Assembly: GCA_963457665.1 (NCBI GenBank)
Contig: OY735218.1
Coordinates: 47,255,341 to 47,319,340, forward strand
Direction: 5' to 3'
Length of the DNA stretch: 64,000 bases
Source: Thysanoteuthis rhombus
Lineage: Eukaryota; Mollusca; Cephalopoda; Oegopsida; Thysanoteuthidae
Under the pieces are notes generated by a model, which ran no database searches, was not told the DNA's origin, and saw nothing but the letters and a program-made list of their open reading frames with translations. Every line of letters begins with the position of its first letter. The first letter of the stretch is position 1. The position numbers and the translations under genes were made by a program. Shown in pieces: positions 23,760-35,049 of this stretch.

Positions 23760-24710
23760 CATAACTGAACCTATCATAGATGCTTTAATACCATGTCTGT
23801 GCCCCATATTATATTATACATTCTGTTTATAAAATTTTATGAGAACCATTTGAGATGTTACCGCGCGGCCTATCTTATATCAAGTAAACACAAGCTGCTT
23901 TCAATCGATAGATCTTTTGTTCCTGCTAATCAGATTTAAAATTCCAAAAGCACCGACGATAGTAGATAATTTGATTCCACAAGAATCTCACGATTCCTCT
24001 TCAATAAACCTGCTTGCTACTGAAAGTGTGCCAGTCGAACCAAAGACACGCTAGTAAAGTTAGTAGACGCTACTAAATTGAATTTTATCGTATGCAGGGT
24101 TTGTTTAAAAAGTGTCCAGTCATTTTGAATATCTCAAGAACAGGTTGTGCAGCATTACTGTGAGTTGACAAGCAATTAGAAAGGAACGAACAGTGCATAA
24201 GGAAACAGACATTCACGTGTTAGATTAGGTAATCGACAACAAGATGCCATTGAACAAGCTTGTGTACTGTGACCGTCACATTCAGAATGATGGCACCAGA
24301 CATTCTTTGCATTTCGTACTGTTTTTAGCAAAGCATCCCATCAACAAGATCTGTATCATTAGCAACCCCTTTCAGGCTAGATATGTTTCTGAGGGATGTC
24401 CGACTGCTGACACGATAGGAGAACGTGATGAGGAAGCTGATGATGATCCCGAATACGGACTTTGCAGACTATTTAGGGAAATTTGAAGGAAATTAAAATA
24501 AGTTGAGAGTATTTTGGAGAGAATAATGGGCCAGCGTCCTACGTAGACTAATTTTGTTTACATCAAAAGGCTCTATATTTCCTGAACAGACCTTGTATGA
24601 ATGTTTAGTAACGATGTTCACTATTCCACAAATAACTGTCAATCGCAATATTTTTTCTATTTTGGTTTAATCTGATTTAGAATAAATAAGTCATCTGAAA
24701 AGGTTTTTCT
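23760..24710. other. No supported gene; 80-codon frame at 24244-24486
   Basis: The plus frame 24244-24486 runs 80 codons and ends with an acidic stretch ('ERDEEADDDPEYG'). Composition is unusually balanced, which hints at a former coding sequence. No family is recognised and no flanking exon is visible. Left as unknown. Confidence 0.3.
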
Positions 24711-24713
24711 TAA

Positions 24714-24840
24714 AGTCTGGTTTGATTCACTCAATATAAGCTGTCAGATGCCTAGCGTCCTTCGGCAACATGCTGTGTTGTGACTGTTCAATTAAAAATC
24801 GGATAGAAGGTTTATCAATGAACAAGTTACTTCTCTCACC
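24714..24840. repeat. Copy A of a weak 120-bp repeat
   Basis: Resembles 35521-35630 in direct orientation (about 65-70%): both have 'GTCTGGT', then 'CGTC.TT.GGCAACAT' and 'CAATTAAAA', then a similar A/T-rich run ending before 'TTTTGCC' or 'TCTCACC'. Confidence 0.4.
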
Positions 24841-25254
24841 TTTTCAGGGCCTTTTCAGGGGTTGATGATTGATATGAAAAATTGAAATAAAAACAAAACA
24901 TGAATGCTGCCTGACATAATTTAGCACTAATTCAGCATGAACATACATTGTAATCCGAATACATCACTGGAAACCTTTTTGAAACAAATTCTGAAAGAAC
25001 AAACAAACAAAGGGTGAATGTTTGAATTTTCAGCCCTCAAGCTCAATTGATAAGGCCAGTATGTGTGTTAACAATTCCAGTGATAGTTTTTGTAAACGGT
25101 TTCTACTTCCTTTCGATCATCCAAAATGATATACCCCCAAATGCTAGTTGTATCAGAAGAAACATTTTAATATCTTAGAGGAAACATTCTCCGTAATAAT
25201 TTTTACGACATATTTCTATATTTGTAACTCAATCTCATTCTTAAAATTTATTTT

Positions 25255-25350
25255 AGGCCAAAATTGCCATTCTGCAGTGAGGATTAGACACGGAAAAAGG
25301 CCTCTAGTGAGACACGAACCTGTTTTTTGATTGACTTCTAAGACAATGGT
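25255..25350 (-). mobile_element. Possible degenerate tRNA-like SINE fragment
   Basis: On the minus strand 'CAGGTTCGTGTCTCAC' at about 25307-25322 resembles a B box plus T-arm, preceded by an arm-like 'ATTGTCTTAGAAGTCAAT'. No clear A box. It could be a decayed SINE or coincidence. Confidence 0.25.
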
Positions 25351-25359
25351 TTGTTTAGA

Positions 25360-26035
25360 GATCAGGGCCATGTTTGGACACAGTGTTGTTACGACAGTAG
25401 AGTCTGGTTGACTTCTCAAGTCGATTATTGGCTACATGTCTTGCACTGGTGTAATAAAAGTTGATTGAATTGACATTGAGGTCTGTGTAACATCTCTCAT
25501 TAACGACATCATAAGATTTCGCTATGTATGCAAGACGTGTTAAAAGTCATTAGTCAAAAGTGAAAAGTGATTTAACAGCTACCGATTTTTTGGGTGATGG
25601 GTATTACGCGAGCGAGTGACAGTCAACAAATCCCAGACGTTCTGACAGAAAACATAAAAACAGAAATTCGACCGTTTCAGACGGACGCATTGACAGCTCA
25701 AGTTTGCGCTGCCAAAATCGTATGCAAATTACGTTACATAATTTCCCTCATGTATAAGTTACGCCGAATTTGTAAAATTGCCTAATTGGCGAAGATTTAA
25801 CTTTTCTTTGCAAAAATGAATAAGCGGTTTTAATTTTAACAAACTTTGATAAAGTGACTCATCTTCCGTGTAATAACGGAAGTTAATCTAAAATGAGTTC
25901 AAAATATCATAACACATTAAGTGATGTTCTATTTGATTACATACCAATTTCTTAACAATTTGATTGTCCGTGTGAAGAAAGAGTAGTTCAGTTGGATGAG
26001 ATTTCGACACATGGCAGTTATTTGGACGCTTGAAT
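25360..26035. other. No gene seen
   Basis: Includes a 63-codon plus frame at 25594-25785 that is unrecognised. Confidence 0.45.
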
Positions 26036-26037
26036 GC

Positions 26038-26085
26038 AATTGTTTAGCTCAATGACGAGAGCTACTCTACATAAATGCAGCTGTG
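26038..26085 (+). mobile_element. tRNA-derived SINE head fragment (copy 2)
   Basis: 'TTGTTTAGCTCAATGACGAG' followed by 'AGCTACTCTAC' matches the A-box region of the SINE at 20.7 kb ('CTGTTTAACTCAGTGACAAG' then 'AGCATCTCTAC'). The B box is lost. It is the only copy seen in plus orientation and lies 130 bases before a large TA array. Confidence 0.45.
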
Positions 26086-26212
26086 TATTAGTCGCAGATT
26101 ATCTTATTCGCGTTGTATAATGACGGGACATTAATTCAAATGGGGTTTTAAAGTATATAACGATTCAAAACATTATGCTGATGTTTTATAAAGTGGGTGA
26201 CGAAATTGTCGC

Positions 26213-26487
<275 letters not shown>

Positions 26488-26499
26488 GGGAATGAGCAG

Positions 26500-27883
26500 A
26501 TTCAGGAGTAAAAGTGTATCGATACCCTTTTGGTAATGAATTAATTCATGAATGAATTATTCAGCATGCTATACATGTTTTGGGAGGGGGTTCCATCTTC
26601 AGTAGCGTGTGTGTATCTTCAAGTGGCCAAAGGGCCCCTGTAGAAAACAAATTTAGCCTCAGATGACTCGTTTTCGAAGCAGAAATTTGAATCAAGATTT
26701 AGGATTCCAATGAGGTTGTTGAGCCTTGGCTGTATTATGTTTGTGAAGAAATCTCTGGTATCTTCTTTTTTTTTTCTTCAAATAATTGGTTGAAAGTAGT
26801 AGCAGGTATTATGTATAATTCAGGTAAGAGAAAGTGGGAATCCTCAAAAATAGGTTTTCATGGATGCTGGATTGTTGATAGTACTTTAGTGTTTGACTTT
26901 TTGGGAACTTGGTAAGTTTGGGTGGAGGCTCTTCCTCTTAATCAAGATTGTTGGTTAGAAGGCAGATTTGTTATGTACGATCGAATGCAATTTGCACACG
27001 TATGTTCAGTATCCTTAATAGTCATTGTACGTGTTCTGAAGAGTCAAATGGCTCCGGTGGGTACAAGTGAAATTGACCATACATAGTTTTCTACAGGGAG
27101 GGATCTGTGTGACTTTGTGAGGTTCCCAGAGTTTTCCATCCATAGAAGTGGATTAGGTATGAGAAGAGTGGAAATGTGGGTGGGAATCCGAATCGTTTAT
27201 GTCGGGTTGTCGTGGGGAATAATAACAGCATATGTATATTAAAAGATATTTGGTCCTGGGTATAAATTTGGTCCAATGTGCAGGTATGTTGATAGTGAGT
27301 CAGTGGGTGTAAAGTAATTCGAAGTAAGATGATTATTATGTTGGAGATCGATGTGGTTAAAGATGTTGAGTTAAGTGTTGAGTCTGTTTACGAGGTACAT
27401 AGTTTCAAGTCTCTTAATCCACATATATTCATAGAGTTCTAGTATTTTAGTTGTGTCGGTGTACTTTTTTTCTATTTTTTCAATGATTTTGAGCCTAGCG
27501 TTTCAGTCAAAATTATGTAGATATGCTGGGAGTAGGTCGGGATAATCGGGTGATTTAATTCTGTGCCCACAGTTATCAAATGTAATGTTCAATTTCAACT
27601 CAGACTTGCTTGCACACAGTAGTTTGCATTGATTACATTGTACGAGGTGGATGTCAATTTTGCTTCCCCAGTTAGAATCATGATAGAAGTTGAAAAACAC
27701 GTTAGAAGTAGAGCTAGTGAAAATGCTCATGTACCTAAAGCGGTTATTGCATAGACAATGTTAGGAAGGTCTAACCGTTTCAGGGATTGTGTTACGGGAG
27801 ACTTTATTAACTTTATTACTGCTGATCATGTGTTCATGGTTTTGAGGTCTGCTGTTGGCGATGAATGTATATTAATGTAGATA

Positions 27884-27885
<2 letters not shown>
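26500..27885 (-). mobile_element. Penelope-like element fossil between two TA arrays
   Basis: The minus-strand reading over about 27365-27700 shows a GIY-YIG-type nuclease arrangement: 'IDIHLVQCNQC' (GIY strand with the paired Cys), the following strand and helix, 'HRIKSPDYPDLLPAYLHNF', 'KIIEKIEKKY' and 'YMWIKRLETMY'. The last resembles the 'R..YWI..L.T..P.GLN' ending of endonuclease-bearing Penelope-like elements. Another 850 bases of G/T-biased sequence downstream on the same strand continue to the TA array at 26484 and probably belong to the element. It is an old broken copy without visible reverse transcriptase. The flanking TA arrays on both sides mark its apparent limits. Confidence 0.6.

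Positions 27886-27955
<70 letters not shown>
27886..27955. repeat. (TA)n array
   Basis: About 35 uninterrupted TA units, directly at the right edge of the second Penelope-like fossil. Confidence 0.95.
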
Positions 27956-27958
<3 letters not shown>

Positions 27959-27959
27959 T

Positions 27960-28545
27960 ATTATATATGTATATGTATGTGTATATGAAACATACATATT
28001 AATATGTTTCCATCGTGGGACAAAATTTCAAGGGAGAGGCATTCATATCAAGGCTGTTGTGCATTAAAAAAGTCGAAAATGATAAATCACAAAAAAGCTG
28101 AGCAAAGAATGTACAGGGAGAAAGTGATGAGTTACAAAACAATTCCTGTGCATATGTACTTAAAACAATTACCTAGTTGTTACATATTGTCTCTGCTAAG
28201 CTGTGGTCGTTGACTCCATGAATAGGTATCAATATTCCTATCTCCCTGACTGAACCCGAAGCCCGAAAGGAGATATGACAAACCTCATGTCTTCATCCGA
28301 AACTACCGCCATACAATTCGAATTCTTTTCTCTTTCACAGACTGTGTGGCTTCTCTTTATGGAAAGGCAAATAATCAGAAAAGAGAGGTACTTTTGAGCT
28401 GTATGCTGTTCGACTAGCCAAGTCAAATCTCCTTGTAAAGGAGACTGCAATTAGCAAGCCGAACCCATAACTTATTTGCTAAAACTAAAGACCCCTCTCT
28501 TACTTTGTTCGATGAGCAGAACGTGATTCACTTAAATGCATGTGA
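27960..28545. other. No gene seen
   Basis: The patch at 28240-28480 is less AT-rich and unrecognised. Confidence 0.45.
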
Positions 28546-28546
28546 A

Positions 28547-28549
<3 letters not shown>

Positions 28550-28637
<88 letters not shown>
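28550..28637. repeat. (TA)44 array
   Basis: About 44 uninterrupted TA units followed by degenerate TATG/TGTA units to about 28705. Confidence 0.95.
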
Positions 28638-28639
<2 letters not shown>

Positions 28640-29106
28640 TTATGTATATGTATGTAATCACACATACGTATGTATATGTATTTGTATATATGTGTACATA
28701 TATGGTTGTTTCTATATATTCATAGACAATCCAGTATCCATTCCAGGACCGCTCCAGACCTAGAGGCAGATGTTCCACTCCTGCCCTACGTGAACTGGAC
28801 GGTCAGTAGGACTGAATTAGGCAATATATTTACTTATGCACAATCCCCAATCCAGCAGTTTGCCCCATTCTATAGTTGGAAAAGCATTGCTATAGTTGCT
28901 TGTAGTAGATATATATAGGTGATTTAAGTGTACTTGCTTCAATTCTGGTTTTCATCTCTCGGAAGCTCAAATGTTGGGTTCATCTTGAGGGGATAAATTT
29001 CACCCGATCTAGTTTAGAGTCCTATTGTTTTTAAACATGAAATGCTTTATGTTCACATGTCAGCGAGGATATCATATTCATAAAGCTATACGTATGCATA
29101 TGTATA

Positions 29107-29108
<2 letters not shown>

Positions 29109-29176
<68 letters not shown>

Positions 29177-29250
29177 GAGAGAGAGACGGATATGTATATG
29201 TGCACACAAACACACACACACATATATATGTATATGTGTGTGTGTGTGCG
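29109..29250. repeat. (TA)n(GA)n...(CA)n(TG)n compound microsatellite
   Basis: TA run (29109-29142), GA run (to about 29187), CA run (29207-29222) and TG run (29234-29250), all within 140 bases and followed within 100 bases by a SINE head. Confidence 0.95.
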
Positions 29251-29329
29251 TGCGCGTATGTGCCCCTGGATAAGATTATAAATAGCGTGATATCCTATGG
29301 AAACTTATCTCAAATGACCTATTATCACT

Positions 29330-29385
29330 AATAAAGCGATGCTCTTACAACTGAGCTACACAGCTGCCGGTGATGCAAACGTCTA
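29330..29385 (-). mobile_element. tRNA-derived SINE head (copy 3, B box lost)
   Basis: On the minus strand 'GTTTGCATCACCGGCAGC' leads into 'TGTGTAGCTCAGTTGTAAG' and 'AGCATCGC'. The A box 'TAGCTCAGTTG' fits TRGYNNANNGG except the last base but one. The leader is shared with the copies at 20.7 and 40.2 kb. The sequence to the left does not contain a B box, so the copy is truncated or rearranged. Confidence 0.6.
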
Positions 29386-29555
29386 AATAACTATTCTCGT
29401 ATTAAATTCTTATTTTGTTTATTCTCGGTCTATTTACTTCTTTTAATATTAAAATTATTCAATAATAATTTCGATGAATGATAATGAACTACCTATTATT
29501 ACATAGAATCTTATTTGAAAGAATCCGTAGACAAAATTAAGAATTAAAGAAAACT

Positions 29556-29645
29556 CAGCTGCTACAGGAATCAAACCTGCAGCCTATAGGGTGGCTGCCC
29601 TACAAGAGCAATGCTGTTACCATTGAGTTAAACAGTTGCCGTCTA
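29556..29645 (-). mobile_element. tRNA-derived SINE head (copy 4, best preserved)
   Basis: On the minus strand an A box 'TAACTCAATGG' (29620-29630) and a B box 'GGTTTGATTCC' (29567-29577) lie 43 bases apart, a normal distance for a tRNA-like promoter. Between them is 'GCTCTTGTAGGGCAGCC', a tRNA-like anticodon-arm region. This is not a working tRNA gene: acceptor and anticodon stems do not close properly. It fits the tRNA-derived SINEs known from octopus and squid. Confidence 0.75.
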
Positions 29646-29649
29646 GGAT

Positions 29650-29892
29650 GTGTGAAGCATTAAGCGTGTGATGATGGGATCATTTCAAATAAGTATGAAA
29701 ATAATATAACGCAATTTATAATCAACTGTCAGACAACATATATCTATTTCTTCATATATGTGTGTATGTGTGTGTGTGGTTGTGTATGTGTGTGTGTGTG
29801 TGTATAAGATGGTTCATGAATTATGTATATAAACATACGTATGTATGTGTGTGTATAAATATATGTATGTGCATGTAACATACACACACACG

Positions 29893-29895
<3 letters not shown>
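29650..29895. repeat. GT/TG- and TATG-rich low-complexity tract
   Basis: Interrupted TGTG and GTATG runs (29756-29802, 29838-29895) between a SINE and a TA array. Confidence 0.8.

Positions 29896-29947
<52 letters not shown>
29896..29947. repeat. (TA)26 array
   Basis: Uninterrupted TA run following an ACACAC/GCAC stretch. Confidence 0.95.
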
Positions 29948-29949
<2 letters not shown>

Positions 29950-30295
29950 AATAGGTGTTCAGTTTGCTGGTACTGCCGTACTAAAAGAGTACCACTGGCA
30001 GCTTTACTTCATATTGCACTTTTAAGAGTTTGTTTTCATTTATAATGATCGAAAACTCTTTTGATTTCTCCCTAGTAATAAAACTTGAAATCTTTTTTAT
30101 CTTTTTTCTATGAATTGAGTTACAAGGAATAGTTACGTAAGGTCTACTTTCAGGGAAAGGGTTCATTTGAATAATTTTTTTTATAGATCTTCTTTCTTTG
30201 ACTCGAATTACTATCTACTCCCAATAAAAGCTTCTGGCGCTAGATTTAGGTTTTTTCCCTCCTATTCCCGTCTTCGAGACGGCACGATCGTCAGC

Positions 30296-30368
<73 letters not shown>
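30296..30368. repeat. (TTA)24 trinucleotide array
   Basis: Twenty-four TTA units follow directly after a GC-richer stretch ending 'GACGGCACGATCGTCAGC'. The sharp GC-to-microsatellite junction is what a retroelement 3' tail would look like, though no element was identified upstream. Confidence 0.9.
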
Positions 30369-30369
30369 G

Positions 30370-31125
30370 TTAAAGTAATATCACATTAGCATTTAAAACC
30401 ATACATCTAACATTGCGCACTGTACTTGCAACTTCCAGTCTTCCAAAAAAGGGTTTTCTAAGTGCATTAGATCTGGTACGCTTTCAATGTACACATCAAT
30501 GATAATAAATAATTTTATTTCTTACGTAGTAAGGTCAATATGCTTGTATAATCTTACTCTTTTTTTCAGTTGCACAATGATTTTTGTCAGAACAGTGAAA
30601 TCAACTATATATGCTGTCTTTTTTCTTATTAACAACAAAAATCAGGTGTTTCCATCTGGATTGGATGAAACTTTTGAATTCTCAAGTCTCAGAGGATATC
30701 TCAAGTTTGCTCCGCCTTTGACTCTCCAGAAATTATCTGTGATTCTAATGACTGGGCAAAAAGCAAGTCCTTTCATATCTCCGGCAATTTCTCCAGCATC
30801 AGACCAACGTATTGTACTCTTCCCCCTGTCACGTTCTCATCGGGGTTGAATCAGTTCAATTTGCGCAAAATAATAGGGACACAACAGGTCCTCCAACTTC
30901 TAGGAATATTTTATTCTTCTTTGCCCTGATCAAAATAGTTACATGAGATATTGATTAAAATATCGTGGTCTGTGTTGATCTTGAGGTTTGTGAGTATTTT
31001 GCTTTTCTTTGTATTCTAGGACAAGCTCCGAATTTTATCAATGGTTGAACAGAATTACTTGTGTATCGCTATCATTGCTACATATGTACTATAGCCCCAC
31101 ACATCCTGAACACACACCCACAGAC
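30370..31125. other. No supported gene; 120-codon frame at 30487-30849
   Basis: The plus frame at 30487-30849 has an AT-rich first third and a more balanced last half ('ASPFISPAISPASDQRIVLF'). The minus strand over 30640-30840 is also fairly open. I do not recognise either reading. It may be a decayed element fragment. Confidence 0.35.
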
Positions 31126-31129
31126 ACCA

Positions 31130-31680
31130 TATATATATATATATACATATATCAATCATCTGATCGTGCTTGCTCGGATCCCATTGCCTATAACTCGTCT
31201 CCCATCTTTGTCCAGTATTGCATTAGGGGAATTGGCAGTAATACACAATGCATCTATGCATGATGGTTCGATGTATGTTGTAGATGGGCAACCAGCACTT
31301 GTAGTTCCAGTCTTTGGTGTCCAAAGAAGCTTCATGCTGATGAACTCTTGTTTCGCCCTTTGGCTCTAAAGATGGTGCCTCTTTCCGATGACTCCTGATA
31401 TTACAGGAAGTTTTTTAAAAAACCTTGATTTCATGGTTGTTGCTTCAAGGATATATCAAGTGTTGCTCGCACCGTGCGTGTGAAGGTACCGATGAGCTTT
31501 GATTCGAGATGCTTTGTATATGGATCGAATGATTGTTCTCGTACAGTAGCACTGGAAAGTCTTTTCAGATCATCTAACGCTGATACATATTGGGATCATA
31601 CAGTAGTCAAAATTTTAGCAAATTGTATATTTCATCTTTCTGCTTTGAAGGCGACGTTACCGTACATGTATAACTAAAAC
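31130..31680 (-). mobile_element. LINE 3' end of a second, non-RTE-tail type
   Basis: Minus-strand readings in order show the post-RT part of a non-LTR retrotransposon ORF2: 'GTFTRTVRATLDIS' (31440-31500, matching 'LDGTYTRMLRA.L.ISW'), 'KLLWTPKTGTTSAGCPSTTY' (31275-31335, matching 'LLW.P.HG.RS.GRPSTTYIDQL'), and the terminal 'GNGIRASTIR' before a stop (31157-31189, matching 'V...RASS/TR'). After the stop comes TGATTGATATA and a short TA run at 31130-31150, the likely 3' tail. The frame changes at least once and internal stops are present. Endonuclease and RT are absent. This differs from the GAT-tailed family elsewhere in the window. Confidence 0.75.
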
Positions 31681-31710
31681 TTCTGCAGATAAATTACTTT
31701 CATATATATA

Positions 31711-31726
31711 TATATAAATATATATA

Positions 31727-31764
<38 letters not shown>

Positions 31765-31780
31765 TATATATATTTATATA
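31711..31780. repeat. Perfect 70-bp AT palindrome
   Basis: Left arm 31711-31730 (TATATAAATATATATATCTA) is the exact reverse complement of right arm 31761-31780, and the 30-base (TA)15 between them is itself self-complementary. The whole 70 bases therefore form one perfect inverted repeat able to extrude as a cruciform. Confidence 0.9.
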
Positions 31781-31784
31781 TCAA

Positions 31785-32205
31785 TTAATCATTTCATCAC
31801 ATTCATAGATATCATGATGTCAAGAGAAATGGGTACTTCAAACAAACTAACAACGAGTACTTGATATTTCTTAATAACCTCAAGCAATATTTGAATTGTA
31901 TTTGTATCTATATACTACCATGCATGAACAGAATGATCCACTACAGACTCGTGGTTAAAAGAAGACGTTCGCTGATGTAGAAATGAGCTCAATCCCCATT
32001 GGATCTTCTAATTTTGGTTTCATATAAGATCAAGCAAAAGTGGTGGTCTGATTGGCATCACAGTAAAGGGGCAGTTGAATGAATTGCTCAAACTCTAAAT
32101 ATTTACGCTAATTCACCTTTGAGATCGATGGTAGTGAGTTAGACCCTAACCAAAGGCTGAACTCTGATTGTGTACCAGATTAATCCAAGCTGAATAATAC
32201 GCATG
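31785..32205. other. No gene seen
   Basis: Ordinary AT-rich sequence. Confidence 0.5.
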
Positions 32206-32206
32206 T

Positions 32207-32211
<5 letters not shown>

Positions 32212-32249
<38 letters not shown>
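32212..32249. repeat. (CA)19 microsatellite
   Basis: Uninterrupted CA run. Confidence 0.95.
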
Positions 32250-32955
<706 letters not shown>

Positions 32956-33196
32956 TGTGTGTGTGCATGTGTGTAAAACTGAGTTCGTGTGGGTGTGTAT
33001 GACCTTAGAATAATAGGATTTTTTATTTGTATCTCAATTATACCAGAAGAAAGCAATAAATTTCAATCAAGCATCGAACTCCTCAGAAGATACAAAGTTC
33101 ATCACATTTAATAATGCCATTAACCATGGTCTAGTAAACAGACACAGGAGTGTCCCTTTAATTTCGCGATAAAACCTTTTCATCCTACTTACACAT

Positions 33197-33380
33197 AAAA
33201 ACTATATGTGCTTCTTCTTACAGTCTGTTTAAAAGCGTTGCAGACATCTTAAAACAACTTCATAAGAATGTTTGGTGATTAACAATTCCTCATTCTATTT
33301 CAGTCAGTTTGCCCTTTCTGGGAAATTTTTTGAAATGTTGTTTTATTATTCATGCTGTTTCTGGAACTTGAAAAATTGTC
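33197..33380. repeat. Copy A of a 180-bp local duplication
   Basis: Direct-orientation partner of 34872-35045 at about 70%. The shared core is 'GATTAACAATTCC', then 'GAAATGTTGTTTTATT' and 'TGCTGTTTC'. Confidence 0.7.
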
Positions 33381-33479
33381 GAGAACTGACAGGTAGCCCT
33401 GTAGCATTGATAAATTTATATAAGGACATACGAAAAATGTTATCAAGCTCACATTGGGAATTATCATTAATTCATATCA

Positions 33480-33905
33480 GTTTTTCCTCTCATCCTAATT
33501 TTCATTTGTTTTCTGTCACAATTTTGAATTAGACTGTATTTCTACGGCGGCACTAAAAATGCGTGATCAGAACATAAAGAGAAAAAACTGTCAGTAAGAA
33601 TTGAACTCACACTCTATAGCAACCCCTTTAATATAGTTAAACTTTTGACTATACTTAATCCGGACATAATTTTACACCTTAAACCCAACTCCTCACATCT
33701 GATATTTCACTATCATGGTGTTTACAACTGATATTTAGCTATCTCTTAATACAAAGAAATTCTTTATTCTTCAAAATATTTTTTCTTTGATTGAGTATTG
33801 CAATATCATAATCAATTTTCACTAGTTTCAAACTTTTATTTTAACTTTCAGTTGCTTTCTATCACAACTTTGCATCGGACCGTATTTCTGCAGCAACGAT
33901 TGAAC
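33480..33905. repeat. Nested direct repeat pair (33485-33555 and 33835-33905)
   Basis: 'TTTTCTGTCACAATTTTGAA' then 'CTGTATTTCTACGGCGGC' at the left unit aligns with 'TTTCTATCACAACTTTGCAT' then 'CCGTATTTCTGCAGCAAC' at the right unit. The spacing is about 350 bases. It lies inside the span of the larger 33.2/34.9 kb duplication. Confidence 0.6.
33580..33665 (-). mobile_element. Degenerate tRNA-derived SINE head (copy 5)
   Basis: On the minus strand a B-box-like 'GAGTTCAATTC' (33598-33608) is preceded by 'GTTGCTATAGAGTG' and 'GTTTAACTATATTAAAG', which resemble the A-box to B-box stretch of the other SINE copies. It sits between the units of a local duplication. Confidence 0.4.
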
Positions 33906-34326
33906 AGTGTAATGAGAAAAAAATTGCGAAAAAAAGAAAAAGAAAGGAAAATCAGCAATATTGTCACATTGAAAATCATCATTATTTTGTGTTGCACCTA
34001 TCGAAGTGAATAATTCTTGTCCTTCATAAATATGAATACGAATAAAAAGCATTTTTCTTTTACGGACAACCATTTAAAAGCAATTATTTCAAGAATCGGG
34101 CATTTTTGGGGCCGGGAAGGAATGTAGCATTATTCATTGAATTTGAAGTTGGGTATGATTTTTAAAAATTGAAGGCAAATTTACAATGATAGACAATGAT
34201 TCACTTCCGAGGAAAAGAAGTTTTATTATCTGTTTTTCTGTTATAAGCAAAATTGTCCAGATGATTTGCACTGCATCTTTTGATGAGCTGGTACAGTGAT
34301 ATCTGATTGAATTTTCTGTTTTTACC

Positions 34327-34356
34327 ATCATCATTATCGTCATCATCATCATCATT

Positions 34357-34431
<75 letters not shown>

Positions 34432-34449
34432 GCTGTTGTTGTTGTTGTT
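34327..34449. repeat. Compound (TCA)n(TCG)n(TTG)n array
   Basis: TCA-type units (34327-34355) change to about 15 TCG units (to about 34399) and then about 16 TTG units with one TGC interruption (to 34449). Each motif differs from the next by one base. The reading frames across it code only for homopolymers (Ser/Leu, Asp/Asn, Gln/Arg). Confidence 0.95.
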
Positions 34450-34871
34450 GTGCAAAGGTCCAGACAGGACAAAAGTACAAAACTCTAATCCACTTCACGA
34501 TGAAAAAAATCATTATGCGTCGGGAGTAAGTATGTGTACAAACCATCTCCATTGTAAACCTGAACAGAAAGAAGTATCGATCTTATCTGGCTGACGGACA
34601 TTTACATGATATTTTGAAAGTATCGACATGCCATATATCTTTGGAATACGCTAAGCTTGTTGCCTAAAAGACATCCAATATTTTTCAATGAATCAGAAAG
34701 AAATTAGGGACGTGTATTCAGAAAAATCAAAGAGATTTATATTTAGAAAGAAAAAACACATAATTTACAAGTTCAAAGAATATAATTTGAATGTAATTTT
34801 TTTTTACTTTCTGGCTTACGGCAATTTCTGTTCGATTAATGTGGCCTTTCAACACTCTCGTTTTGTGTGAG

Positions 34872-35045
34872 CCAGTTATATATGTTCCTCGTACTGCCTG
34901 TTTACAAACACTTCAGATATCATGGAACAACAAATCATATATATGTTTTGATTAACAATTCCCCATCAAATTTTTGTCATTTCTTTCTAGATGGAGCTTT
35001 CGAAATGTTGTTTTATTTTCTGTGCTGTTTCAGTTATTTGCAAAT
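34872..35045. repeat. Copy B of a 180-bp local duplication
   Basis: Partner of 33197-33380, 1.67 kb away. Confidence 0.7.
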
Positions 35046-35049
35046 TGAT

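Noticed and set aside
24090-24130. DNA-transposon end near 'TTTAAAAAGTGTCCAGTC'
   Set aside because: No inverted partner or transposase sequence found.
29556-29645. Functional tRNA gene
   Set aside because: A and B boxes are good, but acceptor and anticodon stems do not close and related degenerate copies occur elsewhere, so it is a SINE head.
34134-34594. Poly-Thr/Met, poly-Asp/Asn, poly-Ser/Leu and poly-Gln/Arg frames
   Set aside because: All come from the compound triplet array at 34327-34449, open in every frame on both strands.
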